Shown here one piece after another: positions 46,545-57,076 of a stretch of 64,000 bases of DNA (positions are counted from its first letter, which is position 1; every line of letters starts with the position of its first letter). Below the pieces are notes generated by a model. That model had not been told where the DNA came from. It saw nothing but the letters and a program-made list of their open reading frames with translations, and searched no databases. The translations under genes and the position numbers were made by a program. The DNA is from Phytophthora quininea (lineage: Eukaryota; Oomycota; Peronosporomycetes; Peronosporales; Peronosporaceae). The stretch spans positions 208,156 to 272,155 of the forward strand of contig JAAVTG010000666.1 in assembly GCA_011947345.1 (NCBI GenBank), given 5' to 3'.

Positions 46545-47477
46545 CTACGCCGAGCTTTGCAGCTTGGACTTGATGTAGTGCAGCAGCACGGCCGCGGGGC
46601 GCTTCTCGAAGCCCTGCAGCGTTTCGTGGCTCGACAGCACTTGGTCGCCGTTCAGGCGGTTCAGCAGCGTCACACACACCACCGCGAGCGGGATGTTGAG
46701 CTTGTGGCAGAAGCCGGCCATGCCGCGCGCCTCCATCTCGATGTTGCGCACGCCCGCGTCCGCGCACTTTTGCAGGAAGGCCATCTTGTCCTCGAGCGAG
46801 TACTCGCAGATGGCGCCGTCCAGGCGGCCCTGGCCTTCGTAAAAGTCGTTGCAGCTGAGCGTCTTGCCCACGGCGTAGGGCAGACCCACCTCCTTGGCCG
46901 CGGTGATGATCTCCTCGCGCACCTCGGGCGCGCAGATGGCAGGACGACGCACCGTGGAGCCCAGCACGGCGACTTCGTCCACCGACTCCATCTTGTTGTT
47001 GACGCCTTCGGACGTGATGACGACGGTGCCCGGCTCGACGCCGATGCCGCCGCTCGTGCCCATGCGGATGTAGATGACACGGCCGGCGTTGGCGTAGTCC
47101 AGCAGCTTGGTGACCTCGTGCAGCAGGATCGAGACGGACGGCATGCCGATGCCGTGGTTGGCCACGAGCACGGGGCCCACCTTGAACAGCGTGTAGCGAG
47201 ACGTGCTGCCGATCGGGGACAGTTTGTAGCCGTAGGGAGTGGTGATGTTGAGCTCCTTGGCGATGGCCTCCGCAAAGTGCGTCATGCGCTCGGCGCTGCC
47301 GCCCGTGACGAAGAACTTGACGTCGCCGAACGTGTCGATGACCTGCTGGCGCTCCTCGGTGGAGCACGTGAGGCCGATGTGGAACAGCACGTCCGAGTGC
47401 ATCTCGGTGATGTGGCTGTTCTGTACGTGGGCCAGCAGGGCCGTCGTGGGGGCAGACACGTCCATGTTGGGGGCCAT
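46545..47477 (-). CDS. UPP: Uridine phosphorylase
   Basis: Splits uridine with phosphate to uracil and ribose-1-phosphate in pyrimidine salvage. Start MAPNMDVSAPTTALL at 47477 is chosen because the family begins close to this point; the upstream in-frame extension to 47612 has unrelated composition. Motifs: DVLFHIGL, FVTGGSAERM, NHGIGMPSVSILLHEV, IRMGTSGGIGVEPGTVVITS (phosphate and nucleoside site), AAKEVGLPYAVG, NIEMEARGMAGFCHKL and CVTLLNRL. About 310 residues, in the usual range, intronless and undamaged. It is a NP-I family enzyme of the eukaryotic UPP1/2 type rather than purine nucleoside phosphorylase; I judge this from the RMGTSGGIGV context. Confidence 0.93.
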   Translation of the reverse strand: MAPNMDVSAPTTALLAHVQNSHITEMHSDVLFHIGLTCSTEERQQVIDTFGDVKFFVTGGSAERMTHFAEAIAKELNITTPYGYKLSPIGSTSRYTLFKVGPVLVANHGIGMPSVSILLHEVTKLLDYANAGRVIYIRMGTSGGIGVEPGTVVITSEGVNNKMESVDEVAVLGSTVRRPAICAPEVREEIITAAKEVGLPYAVGKTLSCNDFYEGQGRLDGAICEYSLEDKMAFLQKCADAGVRNIEMEARGMAGFCHKLNIPLAVVCVTLLNRLNGDQVLSSHETLQGFEKRPAAVLLHYIKSKLQSSA

Positions 47478-47962
47478 CTTGCAGCGAGAGAGTTGAGACT
47501 TGGTCAGGAGCGGGGAAATTGGATACTGGTGCTCGAGGGCAAGCGCGCCGCGAGCATTGGTGCTGCGACACACTTTGAAGCAAGGCAAGTGTCCTTGTCC
47601 GCTGCAATGCACCGGACGAAATAAACAGTGCAGTTATTGCTCAAGATGCTCGCCATCGCATGGCCTTTGACCGATCGCATGCAGGCCTTGTCGACGACAG
47701 AGCGGCATGGTTAGCATTCAGCTGACGTCACGGCAACTCGCGTTGCAGTTGCAGTTGTTGACTAGCCCAATGCGCCGGATCACAGTCACTAATACATGTG
47801 CAGCGTGGTTAGTATCGAGCTGCTCGCGGACGCACAGACATGGCAAAGCCAAAGCACCAGCAGCAGCAATCGTACAGTCCGCATGTGTATTGAGATTCTC
47901 GAGCCCCAGCGGAGGCTTCTTCGCGCAGTCCCCACTGTCATCAACAGGAGGGCGAGTTTCAT
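47478..47962. other. Intergenic, nothing seen
   Basis: Region between the promoter side of the uridine phosphorylase gene and the 3' end of the next gene. Small plus-strand frames (about 47707-48069) overlap the antisense of the neighbouring gene and look like shadows. No RNA gene or repeat was noticed. Confidence 0.45.
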
Positions 47963-49163
47963 TTACTCGCCAAAGTTTTCGTACATGTTCATGGCCTCCT
48001 CTTCCAGAGCGCGGCCGAACGCTTCCAGCGCGTGCTGCACCTTCACCAAGCGACTCGCCACCGCCATGAACGGGTCGTCCAGCGCTCGCTCCTCCCAGAA
48101 GCCGTACTCGATCTTCTCGTCCTCGGAGCGCTCAATGTCCGGAAGCCGATCAAGTCCCGAGCTGAGAGACACGCCCACGGCGACCAACGTGCCTACGCGG
48201 AACGCCCACCAGAAGTCCTCCGAGCTGTAGTAGAAGTAGCTCGTGCACAAGATCCAGCTCAGGATCTCAACCAGCGAGCGGATCGGGTGCTCCTGCCAAT
48301 TCCGTGACACCTCAGTGAACCGCGACTGAAGCGTCAAGCCTACTTGTCGTGTCGGCAGCCAGAGACAGCAAAACTCGGCTGTGACCACAAAGGCCACTCC
48401 GGTGCACGCTGTCAGCAGTGCAAAGAACTTGACGTCGTGGAAGTTCTCCCAGAACGAGCGCACTGCCACGACGCCGAGGTAGCCGAAGAGCAAGTTCTTG
48501 ATCAACGTGATCTCCTGGCCGTCGGTCGGCGCCTTGCCGTTCTTGGGCACGTCAAAGCCAAGACGTTGTAGCAAGTCAGCACCCCTGGCTGGTTGCGGAT
48601 GACCCGTGCCAGCCCGCGTACAAACTGCAGCACGATCTCGTCGCACACCGACATCATGGCGCCGACGAACGTGCCGACTTCGAAGGCCAACAGTGCGTCG
48701 CCATAGAGCGAGTAGGTCGCGTATGTGACGCTGGTCCAGCAGACCATCTCCAAGAAAGACTGCAGCGTCTTGGTGGTCCAGTTGAAGCGCACGTCCGTGA
48801 AGCGCAGCACCAACGAGGCCGCGATGACCGGCGCCATCCGCACGGGAAACTGCCGCAGAAGCGCAGGATGGACTCGGACAGCGCGTCTGTAGAGGGCATG
48901 AACTTGCCGTAGAACTCGCTGTCGTTCAAGATGCCTTGAGTGGCCTCGTCGCCAGGGTACAGGATCTCGTACTCGCTGTCCGAGTCGCTCTCGGCTGTCT
49001 GCAGACAAAGGACGCAAGCAGCTCTGTGTGAGTGAGTACGTAGATCTGCTCAAAGGCCCTGGCGTATCTAGAGACCTACAGGACTGTAAGTCGTTGTGGT
49101 GGGTGGGTCGTCCAGGGCTTTACTCCTTGCTGTAGGACGCCGCACCGCCGTCGCCACCTCCAT
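47963..49163 (-). CDS. Membrane protein with an internal duplication, function unknown
   Basis: Exon 1 is 49163-49080 (MEVATAVRRPTARSK...), joined to 48998-47963 in phase at SP-TAESDSDSEYEI. Two similar membrane modules follow one another: RFTDVRFNWTTKTLQSFLEM then CWTSVTYATYSLYG and EVGTFVGAMMSV, and RFTEVSRNWQEHPIRSLVEI then SYFYYSSEDFWWAFRVGTLVA. Each has two or three hydrophobic helices. The C-terminus is acidic and helical (EEEAMNMYENFGE). Probable lost bases near 48850 and 48580, the latter in a G run. Not recognised as a known family; an endomembrane-shaping role would be pure guesswork. Confidence 0.7.
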
Positions 49164-49340
49164 GCTTCTGTTGCCCCAACGTCCTCGTTCCTGAAGGTAT
49201 CGGACTGAAGGGGCGTAAGAAAACTCGAAGAATTTCGACCTCGTTTCTAGCACACCTCAAAAGTGACTACCTCCTCAAAAGTGTTAGTCCCTTGAATCAG
49301 AAGCAAATTCGCCAGACTGAGTTCGATCGCTCTCGCGCAC

Positions 49341-52070
49341 ATGGAGGACGACAACACGCCTGAAGTGACGTCCGTGCTGATTCACGGCGATGGCAATATC
49401 AATCGTCCCCACGGCCGCAGCGATCGCCACCTCTCAGCGGGAGCGGTGAGTCTGGCGCTGCAGGACCAATGGACCTTCGAGTCGCCAGTGTCTCCGCAGC
49501 CGGGACAGCCAGCGGTGCGTCCCGGAACGTACCGGTATCTGAAAGGGGCGGAACTGGAAGGAGCCACCTACGACTTTGCCATCGTGACGAGACGCTCCAA
49601 CAAGCAGAAGCAGCACACGTCGTCGGACGTCGATGTGGCCGTGGACATTAGCGCCGGCGTGGAAGGCAAAATGATCGAGAAGCTGGTGGCCAGCGGGCTA
49701 GACGTGGACGTGCTGGAAGGAGACTTTAGCCGCGTAGAGGCCGATGGCAAGAAGGCCAGCAAGTACTTTGTGCTGCTGATCCGCGGGAACGACGAGGCGC
49801 TGGCCATCTACGGCCGCAGACTGCGCTTCCAGACGTGGCTGCGCAACGGCAACTCTCGGGAGGTGGACGCGGTCGTGCAGAGCAGTCCCATTGTGACGCC
49901 GGCCGAGCGCATCCAGGTGATCGACCACATTATTCGAGAGACGGCTAAAATCACGGAAGACCACCCGAATGTGCGCTCGATCTTCCCCGTGCATGACCCC
50001 GCCACCAACCGATACCTGCTGAACACTTTTATCGGAACGCAGAAGCTGGAGTTCCTCTCGGAGAACTTCTTGCGCAAAGTGAGAGCCCACTTTGGAGAGA
50101 AAGTGGGGTACTATTTCGCGTTCATGGACTTTTACAACAAGGCGCTGGTGCCAATAGCGCTGCTCGGAGTATTGCTGGCATGTCTGCGCGGTGTCATGGG
50201 TACGCCCATGTACATGCGCGTGCTCGTGGTTTGGGCCGTGCTCATTTCCGTGATTTGGAGCTACTGGTTCCTGAAGTTCTGGTCGCGCCGCAACAACGAG
50301 CTCAATGCCATGTGGGCGAACAACTTGGAGACTAATGCGATCCTGTACCGCAATCCGAAGTTCCGTGGCGATGCCTTCCTGAACCCGGTTACGGGGTTAC
50401 CTGATCAGCACTACGCCAGTTGGAAGCGATATCCCAAATACCTGGCCGTTGTGCTCTTCATGCTAGTGCAAATCACCATCATGATGTTCATTATTGCGAT
50501 CTGGATCACTGCGTTTGAGGTGCTCAAAGTCCGCTACCCGGACAGAGGACTCTTCTCGGCGCAGTGGTTTTACATTCTCGGTGGTGGTATTATGTATGGA
50601 TTGTTCGTGGACATTATCCAGTGGGAAGTGATTGTGACGCGTGCTGCGCGTTGGTTCACGGACTGGGAAAACTGGAAGACTATCGAGCAGTATGAGAAGT
50701 CGATTGTTCGCAAGCTGTTCCTGATGGATTTCCTCAACTACTACACGTGGTTCTTCTTGCTGGCCTTTGTGTACGTGATTCCCGGCGCTGGCGATACGAT
50801 CACCAATTTCCTGAATACGTTGATCTGGAAGGACCCGGCGAATTGTTGCTTCGGGCCGTATATGGATCGTTCGGGATCCTATTGCGATTCCTGTCCTCCA
50901 GCCTGGAACGAACTCGGGCTTCGTGAAACACGCTGCATTCCGTGTCGTGGCTGGGTAACCTTTGACATCAACCATCTTGATTTGGAGACGCTTTTCCTCA
51001 CGCCGATTATTATCACCCAGCTGCTCAACTTGGTCATTGCAGTCGTTGTTCCGTGGATCCACCGCAAACACTACGAGCAGCGGCTGCGTGGCACGGACAA
51101 GAAAGTTATGGATATGGTGAAGGCCCGAGGAGAGCGCCGCCTGCTCGCAGATATGGCCTACCGTGACGGAGAAACCAACAACGGGCGTGGCCGGGCAAAC
51201 GAGCAAGATGACAGTGAAAAACTCGCTCAGCTGCTGAATCGGTCGTCGGCACGATATCTAGAGAATAGCGAGCGCGAGATGGAAATGCTGAACGCCAAGG
51301 CGCGCGCGATCCTGTTCGAAAGCGAGCAGGAGAACTACGACCCGTACAACGACTACCACCACATGACGGTGCAGTTCGGATTCGTGGTCATGTTCTCGAT
51401 GCTGTGGCCACTCATGCCGGCGGCTTGCATGATCGTGAACGCTCTCAAGACGCGCGGCGACGGATTCCGCTTGTGCCGCACGAATCGCCGTCCGTTCCCG
51501 CACAAGGCCGGCGGCATCGGGGAATGGTACAACATGCTGCACTTCATCGCGCTCACGGGCGTGATCGTCAACATTGGGCTCATCTTCATCTCAACGGGTG
51601 CTATGGAGTTCTTCTCGCCGTCCTGCTCCAAGCAGATCTCGGACGCTATGGGCGACGACTTCTCCCACTTCCGCTTCGGCCCGGACTTTGCCTGCTTTTC
51701 GCTCACAACGCGCATGGTGATGATTCTCGTGAGCGAGCACCTGTCGCTGCTGTTGATCTGGTCGTTCTGGAAGATCTGCCGCAGCGTCCCGGCCAAGGTG
51801 CAGCTCGACATGCTGCGCCAGGAGTACGGGTTCAAGACCAAGCTGTACCAGCGCGCAGTCAAGATGTCGAACGCCAACGCTGCTGGCGTCCAGACTGCTC
51901 AATACTCTGCCACCATCGTGAGCGGGCCCTCCACACCCGTGGGGGTCTCGCAGCGTGTCGATGGAGGGCTCAAAGGCTCGAAGGCGGAGAAGGAGCCGCT
52001 GCTTTCGAACAAGCGGCTCGCGCAGGCCTGGGACTCGTCGCCGCACGCTTCCAACCAAGACGCCGCGTAG
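49341..52070 (+). CDS. Anoctamin / TMEM16 family protein
   Basis: Intact 909-residue frame. Members are calcium-activated ion channels or phospholipid scramblases. The cytoplasmic N-terminal region is followed by the family region FGEKVGYYFAFMDFYNKALV, then helices and motifs such as SWKRYPKYLAVVLFMLVQIT, FTDWENWKTIEQYEKSIVRK, LFLMDFLNYYTWFFLLAFVY, YNDYHHMTVQFGFVVMFSML and AGGIGEWYNMLHFIALTG. A Cys-rich loop (CCFGPYMDRSGSYCDSC, then CIPCRG) lies between helices. The C-terminus is polar. Ion-channel and scramblase branches cannot be separated by eye. Intronless, which is unusual for such a large gene but common in oomycetes. Confidence 0.93.
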   Translation: MEDDNTPEVTSVLIHGDGNINRPHGRSDRHLSAGAVSLALQDQWTFESPVSPQPGQPAVRPGTYRYLKGAELEGATYDFAIVTRRSNKQKQHTSSDVDVAVDISAGVEGKMIEKLVASGLDVDVLEGDFSRVEADGKKASKYFVLLIRGNDEALAIYGRRLRFQTWLRNGNSREVDAVVQSSPIVTPAERIQVIDHIIRETAKITEDHPNVRSIFPVHDPATNRYLLNTFIGTQKLEFLSENFLRKVRAHFGEKVGYYFAFMDFYNKALVPIALLGVLLACLRGVMGTPMYMRVLVVWAVLISVIWSYWFLKFWSRRNNELNAMWANNLETNAILYRNPKFRGDAFLNPVTGLPDQHYASWKRYPKYLAVVLFMLVQITIMMFIIAIWITAFEVLKVRYPDRGLFSAQWFYILGGGIMYGLFVDIIQWEVIVTRAARWFTDWENWKTIEQYEKSIVRKLFLMDFLNYYTWFFLLAFVYVIPGAGDTITNFLNTLIWKDPANCCFGPYMDRSGSYCDSCPPAWNELGLRETRCIPCRGWVTFDINHLDLETLFLTPIIITQLLNLVIAVVVPWIHRKHYEQRLRGTDKKVMDMVKARGERRLLADMAYRDGETNNGRGRANEQDDSEKLAQLLNRSSARYLENSEREMEMLNAKARAILFESEQENYDPYNDYHHMTVQFGFVVMFSMLWPLMPAACMIVNALKTRGDGFRLCRTNRRPFPHKAGGIGEWYNMLHFIALTGVIVNIGLIFISTGAMEFFSPSCSKQISDAMGDDFSHFRFGPDFACFSLTTRMVMILVSEHLSLLLIWSFWKICRSVPAKVQLDMLRQEYGFKTKLYQRAVKMSNANAAGVQTAQYSATIVSGPSTPVGVSQRVDGGLKGSKAEKEPLLSNKRLAQAWDSSPHASNQDAA

Positions 52071-52212
52071 AGATACCGTCTGTCGGCCACTTTATCTTAT
52101 TCGAACGTCGCGTGCTGAAGCTGCAAACTAACTCCAATTGATTCGCCACAAGTTTACCATCCCGCCTGTCATGTGGCCGAGTTGCACCGGAACCAGCCAA
52201 GGTAGAGATGAT

Positions 52213-52262
52213 GGTAACCTTTTTTGGGGTCAAGTTTGGGTCAGGTCAAGTTCGGGTCAAGT
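52213..52262 (+). repeat. MULE left terminal inverted repeat
   Basis: Starts GGTAACC then a T6 run and GGGGTCAAGTTTGGGTCAGG. Pairs with 55014-55063. Followed inward by further TGGGTCAAG-type copies to about 52350. Confidence 0.9.
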
Positions 52263-52350
52263 CCATTTTTGGGGGTCAAGTCGGGTCAAGATGCCTTTTT
52301 TGGGTCAAGTTCTGGTCAAGTTTTATTTGGGTCAAGTTTGGGTCAACCCC
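52230..52350 (+). repeat. Subterminal GGGTCAAG short repeats
   Basis: The octamer GGGTCAAG or GGTCAAGT occurs about nine times within 120 bp next to the left end, at irregular spacing. Weaker copies occur near 54950-54985. Clustered subterminal motifs are typical transposase binding sites in MULEs. Confidence 0.7.
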
Positions 52351-52608
52351 TATCAATTATCACAGAGATTTATGTAAATTTCGTTTATAGCCACACTAAA
52401 TACATAAATAGGTACAACGGCACGCATCAAGGCTGCCGTGCGTTGGCATCCGCTGATTGGGTAACAGATTTAACGTCAGCCAATCATGTGTCGACTTTAA
52501 TTCAATGGCCCACGCCACAGAGTCAATTTCCCCCAAACCACAGACTCGGTCTTCGTATTGCGCTGCTCTTCGGTCCAAGCGAGCGACTGGTGCACCTACC
52601 GCGTTGCA

Positions 52609-54254
52609 ATGTCGATGTCGCCCGACGATTCCATGTCCGACCAATCCGAATCCGACGGCTATCAAGCAGAAGAAGACGCTCAGTCCGATTCGAGTAGTTA
52701 CAAGTCTGCTTCGTTCGACTACGAAGGGTCTCCGTATCGTGGTCCAACTGCAACAACCACAGGCATTAATGGTGAGCCAGGTGACGATGAGCCAGGCGAC
52801 AATGAGCCAGGGGACACTGATAATATCCAAGTACCAGGAGACGGTGCTGGTGATGATGACAACCCTGTTCCAGGCACAAGTCAACATGGCGTTCCCGACG
52901 AAGTTGTGCGCAACGACAAGACGAAGTCGGTTTACTACCGCGGATATGGCTACTCGTATTACTGGGGGAGCGGTTTATCGGAGCGCCATCGCTGCAGCGT
53001 GCGCAGACGTACCGGCTGTCGGGCAAAACTAGCGATAACTCCAAACGCTGCATGGGTGGAAGGAGTTCACAAACCAGCATGCAATCCTGATCGTAATCAG
53101 CCTGTTGAGCAAGGACCTCGACCGGTGACCGTCGACTGCAAAGAGCAGATGCTGGATTTCACGGATACGCTGGCACTTCGTAACGTGACCATGCCACCAA
53201 AACAAGTATGGTTGACTGTCCGTGATCGGTTTTATGGCGATGACACGCAGATTGTCCGTGGGGCGACTAAAATGCAAGTTTTAGGCCGGCTATATCGAAC
53301 AAGAGCGAAACACTTCGGCCGAGAAATTTATGGTCGCATTGAAAGTGAACCTTTGCGCAACGTTAAAAAAGCCCGGATCTCAAGTTTTTCTAATTTCACT
53401 TCACGTACTACGAAGACGAAGTGTTGCACCGCGTTATTGGCTGGGGACACCCCACTTGGTCGATCGTATGAAGCAGCGGCAAAGCTCTCTATTCATGGAC
53501 GCAACGTACAAGTGTGTGCCGACTAAGTTTTACCAACTCGTCATTTTAATGACTCACGACGCCATTTCAGATGTCTATCTACCGGTGTTTTACGTGTTGA
53601 CTACCGGCAAGACGGCTCAAGTTTACGAACATTTGCTACACTTTGTGTTCATGGCTTGCGATCGAAAGCTTAGACCGACGCACGTCGTATGTGACTTCGA
53701 GTATGCCATGATAAAAGCCGCCAAGAACCAGTTTCCAGAGGCTCGAATTATTAGTTGCCTGTTTCACTTTAAGCAAGCTCTTCGTCGAAAGTTACTAAAG
53801 TTGAGGATACCACCCCAAGAAGTTGCTGTTGCTATGGCCGAAGGTTGTCTCGACAAATTAACAGTAATTCGTCGCAGTGAGATTATGAACAGAGGGCAAC
53901 GCGAGGTGAAAATTTTGATCAAGGACGACTGTGAAGAACTTCACGTGGAATATCTACGGCTTGCGAGAGGACATCGTGAATCGGACCAACAATCCTCTAG
54001 AGCGCTATAATCGGGCACTAAATGAGGCTTTTGCAGTGCCTCATCCAGACGTCACTCAATTTATCGGAGTAATCGAAGAGCAGAGTCGGCAGAATGCACA
54101 GCTGTTGGGCGATATTTCCAACCGAATTGTTCGAGCACCCGCCCACGAAGACTCACAGTCAGCACCAGGAAGATTTTCCGACTCCGATAATTCGTCCGTG
54201 GTGGCCACTGAGTCATTTGCCTCGTCGGACGAATCGCAATCGCCTGCGTATTAG
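52609..54254 (+). pseudogene. Decayed MULE transposase
   Basis: Start MSMSPDDSMSDQSESD at 52609. An N-terminal FLYWCH-like zinc finger (YYRGYGYSYYWG, HRCSVRRRTGC) precedes the DDE domain: MDATYKCVP (first Asp), HVVCDFEYAMIKAAKNQFP (second Asp), SCLFHFKQAL, and NRTNNPLERYNRALN (third, Glu). The frame changes several times: after about 53370 the conserved frame contains an in-frame stop near 53390 and carries FHFTYYEDEVLHRVIGWGHP, then shifts at about 53460 and again at about 53935. With an internal stop as well as shifts this copy looks genuinely inactive, unlike the host genes where single base losses dominate. Confidence 0.88.
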
Positions 54255-54683
54255 ACGGTTTGTATGCACCATTTTCATTCATTGGCAATAGTTAGGTCTT
54301 AGTTTTATGCCGGGGGCTTTTGAGTGTCTGAGATCTAATAATAAAAAATCAAACTGAAACTTAGTTGATTAGTGCATAAGTGAGCTGTTCAACATTTTAA
54401 TTTATTTAGTATTTGTAGCACTATAATTTCGCTGCTTGTACCCTGTTTGGGAGGACCTGGAATGTATCCGATACAAGAAAGTACATAAATATCATGTACA
54501 ATTACCAACGTCAAAAACTTACTCCCGTGTCCCTCTATTGCCACATCGTTCTCATGTACCTGACCTTTGCCCTGTCACCACTGACAACTGGGTAGGTTAG
54601 CCCAGAATACAATGCATACTACCATATGGGTGAACGGAACGGACATCGGCGGACGGATGAGCGACGAACCTTACGTGAAGAGT

Positions 54684-54748
54684 AGGACACGACGGGATTT
54701 GAACCCGAACCATGCGTTTAGAAACGTTGACACACACTCAGTGCACCA
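54684..54748 (-). pseudogene. Degenerate tRNA-like sequence inside the MULE
   Basis: On the minus strand the 3' part has a T-arm GGTTCGGGTTCAAATCCCG with a perfect B-box-like GGTTCAAATCC and an acceptor 3' strand CGTGTCC. An A-box-like TGGTGCACTGAG lies at the 5' side and a loop containing TCTAA fits an Arg(UCU)-type anticodon, but the 5' acceptor strand and anticodon stem do not pair. It is a tRNA remnant or tRNA-derived SINE fragment rather than a working gene. Confidence 0.5.
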
Positions 54749-55013
54749 ATATCTTCGAAATTTTTCGAATGGTTGACTTACTTATGGTATTTCCTATCGG
54801 TTTTGCTTTGGCGTTAATCGAGCCAATTCAATCAAAAGTTAAAGTTGAAGTGAATAATCACTGCTCGACTGGTGCGGCAAACAACCTCCTCTAAAAGTGA
54901 AAGTTTCATGAATAAAGTATGAGAATTTATTCAATATCACAGAATAGAGGTTGGTCAAGTCACGAGTTGGGTCAAATTTTAGGATCAAGTTTCAGAAAAA
55001 AACTAAATTTTGA

Positions 55014-55063
55014 ACTTGACCCGAACTTGACCTGACCCAAACTTGACCCCAAAAAATTCTTCC
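55014..55063 (-). repeat. MULE right terminal inverted repeat
   Basis: Reverse complement begins GGAAGAA then a T6 run and GGGGTCAAG; it matches the left end at about 46 of 50 positions. Confidence 0.9.
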
Positions 55064-55221
55064 AGAGATGATCGCTATGTGGTCAAATTGCAGCGCAGCC
55101 TTTTCGTGTCCTTTCCGTGCATTTGCCAGTTCAGAACTTCCAGCTGGTCTTGGTCTCCGCTGCCGTCTTCGCTGTCATTCTCCGATTCAAACTCCAGGTG
55201 TCAAGCCAGACCAAGCCACCG

Positions 55222-56891
55222 ATGTCTTCCCGAGCGCCAGTGCAGGTCCGCGGCGGCGGCTACGGGCTGGACGCGGAGCTGGCGCGCAAGGCCGCCGAGC
55301 GCTACGACTACGACATGGAGGACGAGGCGCGCACGTGGCTCGAGAGCATCTCGGGCATGGAGATCGGCGACGACTTTGGCGAGGGCCTGCGGGACGGCGT
55401 AATCCTCTGCACGGTGGCCAACACGATCCACGCGGGCATCATCAAGCGCGTGGAGACCAAGTCCAAGATGCCCTTCAAGCTCATGGAGAACGTGTCGGCC
55501 TTTCTCAAGGCCTGCCGCGTCATGGGCGTCAACGAGTTCGACCTGTTTGAGACTGTGGACCTCTTCGAGCTCAAGGACCTGGGCAACGTCGTGCGCTGCA
55601 TCTTCGCGTTGGGACGCGCCGTGCAGCGCAACTACCCCGAGTTCAAGGGCCCCACGCTGGGCGTCAAGGAGTCCAGCAAGAACCAGCGCGCGTTCACGCC
55701 CGACCAGCTAGCGGACGCCAGGAACGCTCCGGCGCTGCAGACGCTGGGCAGCTTCCGCACCATGAAGAGACAGACCACGTCCCACAGCAACCGAGTGATG
55801 CTGGGCGCCGATGCGGCGCAGAGTGCGTACCGCGCGCCGCCTCCGCCGCCACCTCCGTCTGCGGAGAAGATTGAGCAGCTGTCGAGGTTCCGAAAGGCGG
55901 ACCAGCTGACGACGTTCGACTCTCGTCAGCCCGAAGGCGAGCTGTCCCCAAGTGGAGCGACCGAACCGTCAAGGAAGAGGTCGCTGCGACGGTGAAGGAA
56001 CTCGCGGAAGACCTGAGCGAGACGACAGTAGCTGAGAAGAAGCTGTCATCGTCGATCCCTGGCCTGAACAGCGCCAAGGATAATGTCGGTCCGACGGCGG
56101 AAGAAGAGGCACAGAAATGGATTGAAGCCGTACTGGGCGAAAAGTTCCTGGCCAGCTTTGGCGACAGCCTCAAGGACGGCGTGATGCTGTGCACGCTGTT
56201 GAACAAGATCAAGCCGGGCCTTATTCCGCGGGTGCAGAACTCTACGATGCCTTTCAAGCAGATGGAGAACGTGTCGAGCTTTCTGCGCGCGTGTCGGACG
56301 CTAGGTGTGGCCGAATTTGACTTGTTCGAGACGGTCGACCTGTACGAGCAGAAGAATCTTGGGCAGGTGGTGCAGTGCATCCACGCTCTTGGCCGCACGC
56401 TCCAGAAAAACCATCCGGAGTACGATGGCCCTCGTCTCGGCGTGAAGGAGTCGACGGTGAACCCGCGTCAATTCTCCGAGGCCCAACTTCGCGAGGCAGC
56501 CACAGCCGTCCCTGTGCTAGCCCATGGCAGTCAATCCGTTATGGAGCGCCTTGGGTTTGACCGCTCTGCTTCCGTGACTTTCGGCTACGATGCTGCTGCT
56601 AGCAAAGCGGATAGCGACAAGTCCTCACCCAAGACGCAGAGCAAGACTGCTGAGGCTGAGCCTGAACCTGTGGAGACCCCAGCTGAAGCTGAAGTCACTC
56701 CAGTGAAGATCGAGCCTGAAGCTGCTGAGGCGGAGAAAGTGGAAGAGAAGGAGCCCAAGGCAAACGGACCCAGTTGGTTGGCCCAGCGGGTTGCGTCGCT
56801 GAACTCTGTGAGCACCGACAATACTGCGAAGCCCCACCTCCCTGTCGGAGGCTCCTCGAGTGCGCTGCCCACCCGTACTGTGTGGAGCTAA
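55222..56891 (+). CDS. Calponin-like protein with two CH domains
   Basis: Start MSSRAPVQVRGGG. The first calponin-homology domain (about residues 28-140) has GLRDGVILCTVANTI, ENVSAFLKACRVMGV, FDLFETVDLFELKDL and then FALGRAVQRNYPEF. It is followed by a calponin-type GPTLGVKESS. A second CH domain repeats the order (SLKDGVMLCTLLNKI, ENVSSFLRACRTLGV, FDLFETVDLYEQKNL, GPRLGVKEST) after a Pro-rich linker, and the tail is Ala/Glu/Pro-rich. CH domains bind actin. A probable lost base near 55950 separates the two halves; read through it the protein is one of about 550 residues. The MULE ends 158 bp upstream of the ATG and may disturb its promoter. Confidence 0.88.
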
Positions 56892-57076
56892 TAAACTCTT
56901 TATACCCTGGCGACGCGAGGAGGTTTAAATAAGAAGGTCAGCGACAGAATGCTGCGTGTTGCATGTGTAAGCTATTCCATGGCTGAAAGTAGTTCGTACT
57001 TGTCGTGCTTCTCGTCTTGGAGTTTGTACGCACAACGCGCAAAGAATAATGACCTCTAGCGTGCACTTCTACATCT

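Larger units (their letters stand above)
52213..55063 (+). mobile_element. MULE (Mutator-like) DNA transposon with terminal inverted repeats
   Basis: A 2851-bp element flanked by a perfect 9-bp target duplication AGAGATGAT (52204-52212 and 55064-55072). Terminal inverted repeats of about 50 bp at 52213-52262 and 55014-55063 differ at a few bases near the tip and then match over GGGGTCAAGTTTGGGTCAGG and on. The subterminal sequence repeats TGGGTCAAG. A decayed MULE transposase lies in the plus orientation inside. Nine-bp duplications and long inverted repeats are classic for Mutator-like elements. It inserted about 150 bp upstream of the calponin-like gene's start. Confidence 0.93.

Noticed and set aside
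54684..54748. Amber-suppressor (CUA) tRNA
   Set aside because: A CTA could be read in the anticodon region, but stems do not pair and the 5' acceptor is mismatched; it is a remnant.
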